From positions 558,001 through 622,000 of the forward strand of contig NZ_CP114413.1 of NCBI RefSeq assembly GCF_027270315.1: a stretch of 64,000 bases of DNA, written 5' to 3'. Made by a program: the position numbers and the translations under genes. The DNA comes from Streptomyces cinnabarinus. GTDB lineage: Bacteria; Actinomycetota; Actinomycetes; Streptomycetales; Streptomycetaceae. Under the pieces are notes generated by a model, which saw only the letters and a list, made by a program, of their open reading frames with translations, had not been told where the DNA came from and searched no databases. The stretch's first letter is position 1. Every line of letters begins with the position of its first letter. Shown here in pieces: positions 1-8,099 of this stretch.

Positions 1-10
1 CTCCCCGCCG

Positions 11-556
11 ATGGCCCGCCGTTCCGTGGTGCTGGCGCTTCAGGAGATCACCGAGGATCTCGCCGCCGAACAGGCGCTGGAGGCGGAGAACGACGAGGAA
101 GCGTTGCAGATCGTCGAGGCGCTGCTCGCACACGCCGGCTCACCGGCGGCGGCCTCGGCGGCCGGGCTGCTGGACGACGAGGGACAGGCCCTCGACGCCG
201 GGCGACGCCTCCTGGACGCGCTGGCCGAGGACCCGGGGACCCGCCCGCTGGCGGAGCCGCTGCTGGCCGAACCGCCCGTGGACGATCAGCTGGCCGTCGT
301 CGAGGTGTCGGCCGGGGTGGTGGTGCTGGTCGCGCTGGTCGCCTTCCTCCAGACCAAGGTCAGCGTGAAGATGGAGCGCAAGACCTCCAAGGGCAAGGTC
401 AGTTTCGAGCTGACCAAGGAGGCGACGAAGGGGTCGACGCTGATGCAGCTCGCCGATCTGTACCAGCGCATCCTCGGCCAGGGCGGCGGCACGCCCGCCG
501 ACCCGGGCGCCCTCGGGCCCGGGCAGGGACCGGCCGATCCCCCGGGCACCGTCTGA
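11..556 (+). CDS. Uncharacterised protein with one membrane segment
   Basis: I do not recognise this family. The 181-residue reading frame has an acidic, Ala/Leu/Glu-rich N-terminal half, then one hydrophobic stretch at about residues 98-115 that could span the membrane, then a basic and polar region rich in Lys, Glu and Thr, and a Gly/Pro-rich tail. No ribosome binding site is visible in the 10 bases before the first ATG, so the true start may lie outside the window and the gene may be partial. It converges on the TPR kinase gene and shares a hairpin with it. Confidence 0.6.
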   Translation: MARRSVVLALQEITEDLAAEQALEAENDEEALQIVEALLAHAGSPAAASAAGLLDDEGQALDAGRRLLDALAEDPGTRPLAEPLLAEPPVDDQLAVVEVSAGVVVLVALVAFLQTKVSVKMERKTSKGKVSFELTKEATKGSTLMQLADLYQRILGQGGGTPADPGALGPGQGPADPPGTV

Positions 557-567
557 GGGGCGCGGCC

Positions 568-592
568 GGGCGGGTGCCGTCAGCGCCCGCCC
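568..592. terminator. Hairpin between convergent genes
   Basis: A 10-bp stem (568-577 pairs with 583-592, one G-T wobble) with a 5-base loop lies between the convergent hypothetical gene and the kinase gene. The kinase stop codon falls in the loop. GC-rich hairpins without a T-run are the usual Streptomyces terminator form, so it could stop transcription from both sides. Confidence 0.5.
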
Positions 593-2817
593 GACGTGCC
601 CTGCTGCCGTAGCGCCGCGACCCTGCGGTACAGCTCGACCGCCTCGGCCGAGCGGCCGAGTTGTTCCAGGCAGTGCGCCTCGTCGTTGCGGCTGGCCAGG
701 GTGTCGGGGTGGGCGGGGCCGAGGACGCGTTCGCGGGCGGCGGCCACCCTGCGGTACTCGGCGAGCGCGTCGGGCCAGCGGCCCAGCCAGCCGAGGCCGA
801 CCGCGACCTCGCGGCGGCTGACGAGGGTGTCCGGATGGTCGGGGCCGAGGACCCGGTCACGGATGGCGCAGACATCGCGGGACTCGGCGAGCGCCTGCTC
901 CCAGCGGCCGAGGCGCCCCAGGTTGACGCCGAGGCCGTGGCGGGCGCGCAGGGTCTCGGGGTGGGCGGGGCCGTGCACCCGGGTGCGGTCCTCGATCAGC
1001 TCGCGGTACAGCTGGTACGCCTCCGCGCTGCGGCCGAGGCGGCCCAGACTGATGCCGACCTCGTAACGGGCGGCGAGCGTGTCGGCGTGGTCGGGGCCGA
1101 GCGCCTGGGCGCGGGCGGCGGCGACCTCGTGGTAGGTGTGCAGGGCCTCCTCCCAGCGGCCCAACTGGCCGAGCGCGTAGGCGACTTCGTAGCGGGTGAC
1201 GAGGGTTTCCGGGTGGTCGGGGCCGAGCACCCGGCCGCGCGCGGCGGCGACCTCGCAGGCCATGCGGTACGAGTCCTCCAGGCGCCCGAGCCTGGAGAGG
1301 TTGAAGGCCAGGTTGTGGCGGCAGCGCAGGGTGTCGGGGTGCTCGGCGCCCATGGTGCGCTCGCGGGCCGCGAGCACCGAGAGGTACACCTGGTGGGCGT
1401 CGAAGTGGCGGCCCAGCTGGCCCAGCACGTAGGCCATCTCCTGGCGGGCGGCGAGGGTTTCCGGGTGGTCGGGGCCGAGCGCGAGGCTCCTGGCGCGGGC
1501 GACGTGCTTGTACTCGCGCAGGGCGTCGGCCGCGCGGCCGGTGCGGCTGAGGGTGAAGGCGACCTCGTAGCGGCTGGCGAGGGTGTCGGGGTGCTCGGCT
1601 CCGAGCAGGTGCTCGCGTTCGGCGGCGACCGCCCGGTGCACCTCCCCCGCTTCCGCCCAGCGGCCGAGCCGTCCGAGGCTGAGTCCGGCGTTGTGCCGGC
1701 CGGCCAGCGCGGTGAGCGCCGCCGGGTCGGGGGCGGACGGCTCCTGGGACACCGGTTCCGCGGGCCGGCCGGCGGCCGGGCGGGGGATCCATTCGCCGGT
1801 GAGCGCGGCCCCGGCGTCGGGGGGTGTGCCGGGCAGCCCAGCGCCGGTGGCCTTGTGGCCGGTGGTCATGCCCTGGGTCCAGGACGGCAGCCGGGCCTCG
1901 CGGCCGGCCGGCTCGGGCGGGCGTGGCTCCGGGCGCGGGGTGAGCACGGTCGGCACATAGGTCGCGGTGCCGCGGCCGAGGCCGATCCGGCGGCCCACCT
2001 CGCGGGCGTCGCGCGGCCGGTCCTCGGGGCGTTTGGCGAGCAGGTCCAGGATGACCTTCTCCAGGAACTCGGGGATCGCCGAGCGGTGTTCGCGGGGCGG
2101 GCGCGGCGGGGTGTCCCGGTGTCCGACGAGCACGGCCCAGGCGTCGTCGAGGTCGAAGGGCGGTACGCCGGTGGCGATCTCGTAGAGCACGCAGCCCAGC
2201 GAGTACAGGTCGCTGCGCTGGTCGACCTCGGAGCCGCCGATCTGTTCCGGGGACATGTAGTGCGGGGTGCCCATGGCGATGCCGGTGCCGGTCAGCCGGG
2301 AGGTGAAGCCGATGTCGGCGCCGAGGCGGGCGATGCCGAAGTCGCAGATCTTCACGGTGCCGTCGGTCAGCCGCACGATGTTCGCGGGCTTCAGGTCGCG
2401 GTGCACGATGCCCTGCTCGTGGGTGTAGGCGAGGGCGGCGGTGACCTGGTCGGCGATGTCGACGACGGCGGGCACGGGCAGCGGATGGTGCCTGTTGTCC
2501 TCCAGCAGCTGGCTGAGGTTGCGGCCCTCCAGCAGCTCCATGACGAGGAACAGGACGCCGTCCGACTCGCCGAAGTCATGGACGACGGTGACGCCGCGAT
2601 GCTGGAGCGCGGCGGCGACCCGGGCCTCGCGGCGGAACCGCTCCCTGAGCACTCTGGTGAAGGAGTGGTCGTGATGCGGGCCCAGCGGCTTGAGGCATTT
2701 CACGGCGACCTGCCGGCCGAGCGACTCGTCGCGCGCCCGCCACACCTCGCCCATGCCGCCGCGCCCGATCAGGTCCAGCAGCCGGTACCGCCCCTGGATC
2801 AGCCTGCTCTCCCCCAC
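580..2817 (-). CDS. Serine/threonine protein kinase with C-terminal TPR repeats
   Basis: The N-terminal 270 residues form a complete Hanks-type kinase: Gly-rich loop GRGGMGEVW at 18-26, ATP-binding Lys40 in VAVK, catalytic HRDLKPAN with Asp141, DFG at 159-161 and SPE at 189-191. A Pro-rich linker follows (about 285-370), then roughly eight 42-residue TPR-like units repeating the pattern LGPDHPDTL...R...LGRW.EAL up to the C-terminus. There is no transmembrane segment, unlike PknB, so the kinase is probably cytosolic and the TPR array would recruit partners or substrates. The start is GTG at 2817 with only a weak GGGGG upstream. The target is not evident from the neighbours. Confidence 0.9.
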   Translation of the reverse strand: MGESRLIQGRYRLLDLIGRGGMGEVWRARDESLGRQVAVKCLKPLGPHHDHSFTRVLRERFRREARVAAALQHRGVTVVHDFGESDGVLFLVMELLEGRNLSQLLEDNRHHPLPVPAVVDIADQVTAALAYTHEQGIVHRDLKPANIVRLTDGTVKICDFGIARLGADIGFTSRLTGTGIAMGTPHYMSPEQIGGSEVDQRSDLYSLGCVLYEIATGVPPFDLDDAWAVLVGHRDTPPRPPREHRSAIPEFLEKVILDLLAKRPEDRPRDAREVGRRIGLGRGTATYVPTVLTPRPEPRPPEPAGREARLPSWTQGMTTGHKATGAGLPGTPPDAGAALTGEWIPRPAAGRPAEPVSQEPSAPDPAALTALAGRHNAGLSLGRLGRWAEAGEVHRAVAAEREHLLGAEHPDTLASRYEVAFTLSRTGRAADALREYKHVARARSLALGPDHPETLAARQEMAYVLGQLGRHFDAHQVYLSVLAARERTMGAEHPDTLRCRHNLAFNLSRLGRLEDSYRMACEVAAARGRVLGPDHPETLVTRYEVAYALGQLGRWEEALHTYHEVAAARAQALGPDHADTLAARYEVGISLGRLGRSAEAYQLYRELIEDRTRVHGPAHPETLRARHGLGVNLGRLGRWEQALAESRDVCAIRDRVLGPDHPDTLVSRREVAVGLGWLGRWPDALAEYRRVAAARERVLGPAHPDTLASRNDEAHCLEQLGRSAEAVELYRRVAALRQQGTSGGR

Positions 2818-2877
2818 CCGCGCTCGCCCCCGTCGCTTGGGTCCCCGGCCCTCCCCTGGCTCGTCCAGTATGGCGAG

Positions 2878-3720
2878 CTATCGTCCGAGTTTGTACGGTG
2901 CCGGGCGCGTGCCGGGACCGAGTCTCGCCATCGCCCGCAGGATGTGTTTGGGCGGCAGTTGCCACCGCAACCGTTCCGGAATCGCCCTCAGCACATGCCC
3001 CGCGGTCCGCAACCGGCGGTCCACCACGGCGGGTTCGGGTGCCGTTCTGCCGTACAGCTCGTGGGCGTACGGGGGCAGCGCGGCGTACGCCAGGTGCGCC
3101 ACGTGGCGCCACACCAGTGCACGCGCCGGGACCAGGAGCGGATGCGTCGGCGGGCGGAGCAGGAAGTCGTCCACTTCGCGTGCCTCGGCTCCGGCGGCGA
3201 GTTCGGGGCGCACCTTCTCGAAGTACGCCGCCAGTTCGGCCCGGTCGGCGGGTACGGCGTCGGGGTCGAGGCCGACCAGGCGGGCGCTGACGAGGTGTTC
3301 GCGGACGTACCGGTCGGCCTCGGCGTCGGTGAGCCGGAAGCCCGAGCGGCGCATGACGCTCAGGTAGGAGTCGATCTCGGCGCAGTGGACCCACAGCAAC
3401 AGCTCGGGTTCGTCGACCGGGTACTCCTCGCCGTTGCCGGGGTCGGTGGCGCTCAGCCTGGAGTGGATCTTCCGGACCCGGGCGCCGGCCCGCTCGGCGG
3501 ACTCGGTGGTGCCGTAGGTGATGGTGCCGACGAAGTTGGCGGTGCGCAGCAGGCGGCCCCAGGCGTCGTGCCGGAAGTCGGAGTTCTGGATGACTCCGCG
3601 CACCGCCCTTGGGTGCAGGGCCTGCAGGTACAGCGCGCGGACACCGGCGATCCACATCATGGGATCGCCGTGCATCTGCCAGGTGACGGAGTTCGGCGTG
3701 AACAGCCCGGGATCGCCCAT
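2878..3720 (-). CDS. Oxygenase MpaB family protein (DUF2236)
   Basis: The 280-residue protein matches the MpaB/latex-clearing-protein catalytic family (DUF2236): early motif SVTWQMHGDPMMWIAGVRALYLQALHP, then NSDFRHDAWGRLLRT, and an internal LLLWVHCAEIDSYL segment. Members include oxygenases acting on polyisoprenoid or lipid substrates. No signal peptide is visible, so it is likely cytosolic. It begins 9 bp after the stop of the acyl-CoA dehydrogenase gene on the same strand, so the two are probably co-transcribed from the promoter with the KstR-like site. The substrate is unknown. The start has no clear ribosome binding site, consistent with translational coupling. Confidence 0.8.
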   Translation of the reverse strand: MGDPGLFTPNSVTWQMHGDPMMWIAGVRALYLQALHPRAVRGVIQNSDFRHDAWGRLLRTANFVGTITYGTTESAERAGARVRKIHSRLSATDPGNGEEYPVDEPELLLWVHCAEIDSYLSVMRRSGFRLTDAEADRYVREHLVSARLVGLDPDAVPADRAELAAYFEKVRPELAAGAEAREVDDFLLRPPTHPLLVPARALVWRHVAHLAYAALPPYAHELYGRTAPEPAVVDRRLRTAGHVLRAIPERLRWQLPPKHILRAMARLGPGTRPAPYKLGR

Positions 3721-3729
3721 GTCGGCAGG

Positions 3730-4908
3730 CTAACGCCGGACGCGCGGCATCCCCAGTCCGATCCAGGAGATGATCTCGCGCTGGATCTCGTTGTTGCCGC
3801 CGCCGAAGGTGAAGATGACGGCGGAGCGGTAGCCGCGTTCCAGCTCGCCGTGGAGGATCGCGCCCGCGGAGCCCTCCTTCAGCGCCCCCGGCGCGGCCAC
3901 GATCTCCATGAGCCAGGCGTAGGCGTCGCGGCGGGCCTCGGAGCCGTAGACCTTCACCGCGGAGGCGTCCTGCGGGGTGAGGGTGCCGTCCTGGACGGCT
4001 TGCACCATCTGCCAGTTGAGGAGTTTCAGGGCGTCGAGGCGGGTGTGGGTGCGGGCGAGGAGGCGGCGGACCCAGGGCAGGTCGATGACGCGGCGGCCGT
4101 CGGCGAGTTTGGTCCCGCGCGCCCAGCGCTGCACGTCGTGCAGGGCGCGGATCGCCATGGTGCCGTGGGCGGCGAGGGTGACCCGCTCGTGGTTGAGCTG
4201 GTTGGTGATCAGCCGCCAGCCCTGGTTCTCGGCGCCGACGCGGCGGGAGACGGGGACCCGGACGTTCTCGTAGTAGCTGGCGGTGGTGTCGTGCCCGGCG
4301 AGGGTGTTGATCAGGGTGCAGGAGTAGCCGGGATCGCCGGTCGGGACGAGGAGCATGGTGATGCCCTTGTGGGCCGGGGCGGCCGGGTCGGTGCGCACGG
4401 CGAGCCAGACCCAGTCGGCGGTGTCGCCGTTGGTGGTCCAGATCTTCTGCCCGTTCACGACGTACTCGTCGCCGTCGCGCACCGCGCGGGTGCGCAGGGA
4501 GGCGAGGTCGGTGCCCGCGTCGGGCTCGCTGTAGCCGATCGCGAAGTCGATCTCGCCGGAGAGGATCCGCGGCAGGAAGTACGCCTTCTGCTCGTCGGTG
4601 CCGTACCGCATGATCGTCGGGCCGACGGTGTTCAGCGCCATCAGCGGCAGCGGTACGCCCGCCTGGGCGGCCTCGTCGAAGAAGATGAACTGCTCCATCG
4701 CGGTCAGGCCGCGTCCGCCGTACTCCTTGGGCCAGCCCATGCCGAGCCAGTGGTCCGCGCCGAGGCGCCGGATCGTCTCGCGGTAGAAGCGTTTCTGGGC
4801 GGCGGGTTCGGTGTGGCGGGCGTGGGCGTCGTCCGGCACCAGCTCGGCGAAGTAGGCGCGCAGTTCGGTGCGCAACCGCTGTTGCTCGGGGGTGTGGTCG
4901 AGATGCAC
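3730..4908 (-). CDS. Acyl-CoA dehydrogenase
   Basis: A 392-residue flavoenzyme of the acyl-CoA dehydrogenase family, oxidising an acyl-CoA at the alpha-beta bond. Visible family features are LTAMEQFIFFDEA near the N-terminus, the FAD/substrate loop GYSEPDAGTDLASL, KIWTTNGD, and the C-terminal FGGGNNEIQREIISWIGLG. The usual catalytic base in the YEG-T-NEIQ motif is replaced by Gly (GGGNNEIQ), as happens in subunits of heteromeric steroid-type dehydrogenases or in enzymes with the base elsewhere. The GTG at 4908 is preferred to the upstream codon at 4995 because GGAGG lies 4 bases before it and residue 1 then begins the conserved region. It forms an operon with the MpaB gene. Confidence 0.88.
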   Translation of the reverse strand: MHLDHTPEQQRLRTELRAYFAELVPDDAHARHTEPAAQKRFYRETIRRLGADHWLGMGWPKEYGGRGLTAMEQFIFFDEAAQAGVPLPLMALNTVGPTIMRYGTDEQKAYFLPRILSGEIDFAIGYSEPDAGTDLASLRTRAVRDGDEYVVNGQKIWTTNGDTADWVWLAVRTDPAAPAHKGITMLLVPTGDPGYSCTLINTLAGHDTTASYYENVRVPVSRRVGAENQGWRLITNQLNHERVTLAAHGTMAIRALHDVQRWARGTKLADGRRVIDLPWVRRLLARTHTRLDALKLLNWQMVQAVQDGTLTPQDASAVKVYGSEARRDAYAWLMEIVAAPGALKEGSAGAILHGELERGYRSAVIFTFGGGNNEIQREIISWIGLGMPRVRR

Positions 4909-4952
4909 GGCGCCTCCAGGTCTCCCTCGGCCGGTCCTGACGGCGCACACCG

Positions 4953-4966
4953 TAGAACGTGTTACA
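4953..4966. promoter_or_regulatory. KstR-like TetR-family operator
   Basis: The 14-mer TAGAACGTGTTACA fits the published KstR consensus TnnAACnnGTTnnA at every fixed base. It lies 45 bp upstream of the GTG start of the acyl-CoA dehydrogenase gene. KstR-type regulators control sterol and fatty-acid catabolism in actinobacteria, so this suggests lipid-responsive control of the dehydrogenase-MpaB operon. The regulator is not encoded in this window. Confidence 0.55.
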
Positions 4967-5011
4967 GAAATTGGGAATGCCCAGGGCCGCCGCACGTCTG
5001 GGGACGAGGTC

Positions 5012-5386
5012 CTACGTCAGTGAGGCCAGGAAGTCCACGCAGAACTGTGCGCACTCGCGGCAGGCCTTCGCGCCGTCCTCTGCGCCGGGCTGCCCGTCGA
5101 AGGCGTGGGCGCACTCCAGGCACACCGTGCGGCACCACTCCAGCTGGACGCGGACTCCGGCCTCGTCCGCCGGCACCTGCTCGGACAGCACCCGGCAGGT
5201 GGCGTCGCACACCTCCGCGCACATGATGCCCTTGCGCCGGACGAGTTCCTCCTCCGCCGTCCCGTCCGGCACCGCCAGGCTCGCGCGCAGCGCGCAGGCA
5301 CGCGCACATGTGGCGCACGCCTGCGCGCACGAGAAGCGGTCCTCCAGGTACTGGAAGAGCTGCTGCTGGGTCGTAGTCGAGGTCAC
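5012..5386 (-). CDS. Cys-rich four-helix-bundle copper-storage-like protein
   Basis: A 124-residue protein with cysteines spaced on helical faces: CAQACATCARAC, CAEVCDATC, CRTVCLEC and CRECAQFC. This matches the DUF326 / Csp3-type cytosolic copper-storage fold, a four-helix bundle lined by Cys thiolates that binds Cu(I). No signal peptide is seen, so it is probably cytosolic. Its GTG start overlaps the stop of ppdK by four bases (GTGA), so translation is coupled and the protein sits at the end of the USP-ppdK operon. Why copper binding is linked to pyruvate phosphate dikinase is unclear; it may buffer metal released under hypoxia (inference). Confidence 0.8.
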   Translation of the reverse strand: MTSTTTQQQLFQYLEDRFSCAQACATCARACALRASLAVPDGTAEEELVRRKGIMCAEVCDATCRVLSEQVPADEAGVRVQLEWCRTVCLECAHAFDGQPGAEDGAKACRECAQFCVDFLASLT

Positions 5387-8085
5387 GAGGAGCGGGTAGC
5401 CACGGCGCCGGGGGCCAAACCCGATTCGGTGAGTGCCGCCCGGCCCGCCTCCAGACGGGCCGCCGGGATCCGGAACGGGGAGCAGGAGACGTAGTCCAGG
5501 CCCACCCCGTGGAAGAAGTGGATCGACTCCGGGTCGCCGCCGTGCTCGCCGCAGACGCCGGTCCCCAGGCGGGGGTTGACCGCGCGTCCGGCCTCGGTGG
5601 CGATCTCCACCAGCCGCCCGACGCCTTCCTGGTCGATGGTCTCGAACGGCGACACCTCGAAGACGCCCTTGTCCAGGTACAGCGGGAAGAACGACGCCTC
5701 GGCGTCGTCCCGGGACAGGCCCCAGGTGGTCTGGGTGAGGTCGTTGGTGCCGAAGGAGAAGAAGTCGGCGGCCTCGGCGATGCGTCCCGCGGTGAGCGCG
5801 GCGCGGGGCAGCTCGATCATCGTGCCGATCGGGCAGTCGAAGCGCGTACCGGACTCGGCGGCGACCCGGGCGAGGACCTCTTCCGCCTCGGCGCGGGCCA
5901 GCCGGAGTTCCTCGACGGTGCCGACGAGCGGGATCATGATCTCCGCGCGCGGATCTCCGCCGGCCCGCAGCCGCTCGGTCACCGCTTCGGCGACGGCCCG
6001 CACCTGCATCGCGGTGAGACCGGGCACGGCCAGGCCGAGACGGACGCCGCGCAGGCCGAGCATCGGGTTCTGCTCGTCCATCCGCTCGACGGCCGCGAGC
6101 AGTTCCCGGTCGTGCGGGTCCGGGTGCGCGGTGGCGGCGAGGCGGACGGCCAGGTCGGTGCGGTCGGGCAGGAACTCGTGCAGGGGCGGGTCGAGCAGCC
6201 GGATCGTCACCGGCAGCCCGTCCATCGCCGCCAGGATCCGGGTGAAGTCCGCCCGCTGGAGCGGCAGCAGCGCGGCCAGCGCCCGCTCGCGCGCGTCGTC
6301 GTCGCGGGCCAGGATCATCGCCTCCACCAGCGCCCTGCGCTCCCCGAGGAACATGTGCTCGGTACGGCACAGGCCGATGCCCTGGGCGCCGAGCGCACGC
6401 GCGCGTGCGGCGTCCTCGGGGGTGTCGGCGTTGGCGCGCACCTCCAGGCGGCGTACGGAGTCGGCGTGGGCGAGGGCGCCCAGGACGGCGTCGGTGAGCG
6501 GGCCGGTGGACGTGCCGGTCTCCAGGGCACGGCCGACGTCGGAGGCGGTGAGCGGCAGCTCGCCGAGGTGCACGGTGCCCGCGGTGCCGTCGACGGAGAC
6601 GGTGTCGCCCTCGTTGACGACGGTCCCGTCCGGTGCGGTGAAGCGGCGGGCGGTCGGGTCGACCGCGAGCGCCTCGGCGCCGCACACGCACACCTTGCCC
6701 ATGCCGCGGGCGACCACGGCGGCGTGGCTGGTCTTGCCGCCACGGCTGGTGAGCACGGCCTCGGCGGCGATCATGCCGGGCAGGTCGTCGGGGGTGGTCT
6801 CGCGGCGGACCAGGACGGTGTGCTCACCGGCCGCGGCCCGCCGTACCGCCTCCGCGGAGTCGAACACGGCGACGCCGACGGCCGCGCCGGGCGAGGCGGG
6901 CACGCCGTGGGCCAGAGGCACACGGTCCTCGGTGGTGTCGAAGCGGGGGAACATCAGCCGGGTCAGTTCGGCGCCGTCGACGCGGATCAGGGCCTCGTCG
7001 GCGCCGATGGTGCCTTCCTCGCCGAGATCGTGGGCGATGCGGAAGGCGGCCTCGGCGGTGCGCTTGCCGACGCGGGTCTGCAGGATCCACAGCCGGCCGC
7101 GCTCGACGGTGAACTCGACGTCGCACAGATCGCGGTAGTGGTCCTCCAACGTGCGCAGGTGGTCGCCGAGTTCGACGTACGCGCGCGGGTCGATCGCCCT
7201 CAGTTCGGACAGCGGCAGCGCGTCGCGGACTCCGGAGACGACGTCCTCGCCCTGGGCGTCGGGCAGGTAGTCGCCGTATACGCCGCGTTCGCCGGTGGCG
7301 GGGTCGCGGGTGAAGGCGACTCCGGTGCCGGAGTCGGGGCCGAGGTTGCCGAAGACCATGGCCTGGACGTTGACGGCGGTGCCGAGGTCCTCGGGGATGT
7401 GTTCGCGGCGACGGTAGACGCGGGCGCGTTCGCCGTTCCAGGAGTCGAAGACGGCGCGGATGGCGCGGGCGAGCTGGTCGGCGGGGTCCTGCGGGAAGTC
7501 CTCGCCGGTCTCCTTGCGGATGAGGGCCTTGAACTCGTCGGTGAGCTTGACGAGTTCACCGGTGTCCAGGTCGTGGTCGGCGGCGACCGCGCGCTGCCGC
7601 TTGTGCTCGGCGATGGCGTGCTCGAACAGGTCGCCGTCCACGCCCATCACGGTGTGGCCGAACATCTGGATGAGCCTGCGGTAGGAGTCCCAGGCGAACC
7701 GCTCCTGTCCGGAGGCCTTGGCGAGGCCGGTGACGGAGCGGTCGTTGAGGCCGATGTCGAGGATGGTCTCCATCATGCCGGGCATGGAGTTGCGGGCACC
7801 GGAGCGCACGGAGACCAGCAGCGGGTCCTCGGCGGCGCCGAGTTCACGGCCCATGGCGCGCTCCAGGCCGGCCAGGGCGCGGGCGGCCTCGACGCCGAGT
7901 TCGGCGGGCTCCTCCCCGGTGGCCAGATAGACCTTGCAGGCCTCGGTGGTGACGGTGAAGCCGGGCGGGACCGGCAGACCGATCCTCGTCATCTCGGCGA
8001 GACCGGCTCCCTTGCCCCCGAGCAGATCGGCCATGTCCCGGCTGCCCTCGGCGAATGCGTACACGAACTTGATCGGCGCGGTCAT
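5383..8085 (-). CDS. ppdK: Pyruvate, phosphate dikinase
   Basis: A 900-residue enzyme interconverting pyruvate, ATP and Pi with phosphoenolpyruvate, AMP and PPi. The N-terminal ATP-grasp domain begins KFVYAFAEG...LLGGKGAGLAEM; the swivelling domain carries phospho-His454 in GGKTSHAAVVARGMG; the C-terminal barrel has CRTEHMFLGERR, the active-site loop GTNDLTQTTWGLSRDD and the acid/base Cys in GVCGEHGGD at about 840. The ATG at 8085 is chosen because homology starts there; upstream codons are spacer. It lies 14 bp downstream of a USP gene and upstream of the Csp-like gene on the same strand. In oxygen-limited cells the PPi-producing/consuming reaction can spare ATP. Confidence 0.96.
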   Translation of the reverse strand: MTAPIKFVYAFAEGSRDMADLLGGKGAGLAEMTRIGLPVPPGFTVTTEACKVYLATGEEPAELGVEAARALAGLERAMGRELGAAEDPLLVSVRSGARNSMPGMMETILDIGLNDRSVTGLAKASGQERFAWDSYRRLIQMFGHTVMGVDGDLFEHAIAEHKRQRAVAADHDLDTGELVKLTDEFKALIRKETGEDFPQDPADQLARAIRAVFDSWNGERARVYRRREHIPEDLGTAVNVQAMVFGNLGPDSGTGVAFTRDPATGERGVYGDYLPDAQGEDVVSGVRDALPLSELRAIDPRAYVELGDHLRTLEDHYRDLCDVEFTVERGRLWILQTRVGKRTAEAAFRIAHDLGEEGTIGADEALIRVDGAELTRLMFPRFDTTEDRVPLAHGVPASPGAAVGVAVFDSAEAVRRAAAGEHTVLVRRETTPDDLPGMIAAEAVLTSRGGKTSHAAVVARGMGKVCVCGAEALAVDPTARRFTAPDGTVVNEGDTVSVDGTAGTVHLGELPLTASDVGRALETGTSTGPLTDAVLGALAHADSVRRLEVRANADTPEDAARARALGAQGIGLCRTEHMFLGERRALVEAMILARDDDARERALAALLPLQRADFTRILAAMDGLPVTIRLLDPPLHEFLPDRTDLAVRLAATAHPDPHDRELLAAVERMDEQNPMLGLRGVRLGLAVPGLTAMQVRAVAEAVTERLRAGGDPRAEIMIPLVGTVEELRLARAEAEEVLARVAAESGTRFDCPIGTMIELPRAALTAGRIAEAADFFSFGTNDLTQTTWGLSRDDAEASFFPLYLDKGVFEVSPFETIDQEGVGRLVEIATEAGRAVNPRLGTGVCGEHGGDPESIHFFHGVGLDYVSCSPFRIPAARLEAGRAALTESGLAPGAVATRSS

Positions 8086-8099
8086 CGTCGGTCGGCCCT

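Noticed and set aside
640..1700. Periodic repeats of about 126 bp
   Set aside because: These are the coding sequence of the TPR units of the Ser/Thr kinase, not a CRISPR or satellite array; spacing equals 42 codons and the frame is preserved.
661..5226. A 1521-codon open frame on the + strand
   Set aside because: It runs antisense to the kinase, MpaB and acyl-CoA dehydrogenase genes, whose domains are complete on the - strand; its translation is low-complexity Gly/Ala/Val/Arg, typical of a GC-rich shadow frame. The same applies to the 1999-codon frame at 20691-26690, the 1365-codon frame at 10034-14131 and the 1535-codon frame at 36280-40887.
8085..8098. A possible palindromic box directly at the ppdK start (9 of 12)
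   Set aside because: Only the right arm is good, it overlaps the ppdK start codon, and the gene is already in an operon with the upstream USP whose promoter has a proper pair at 9072-9106.
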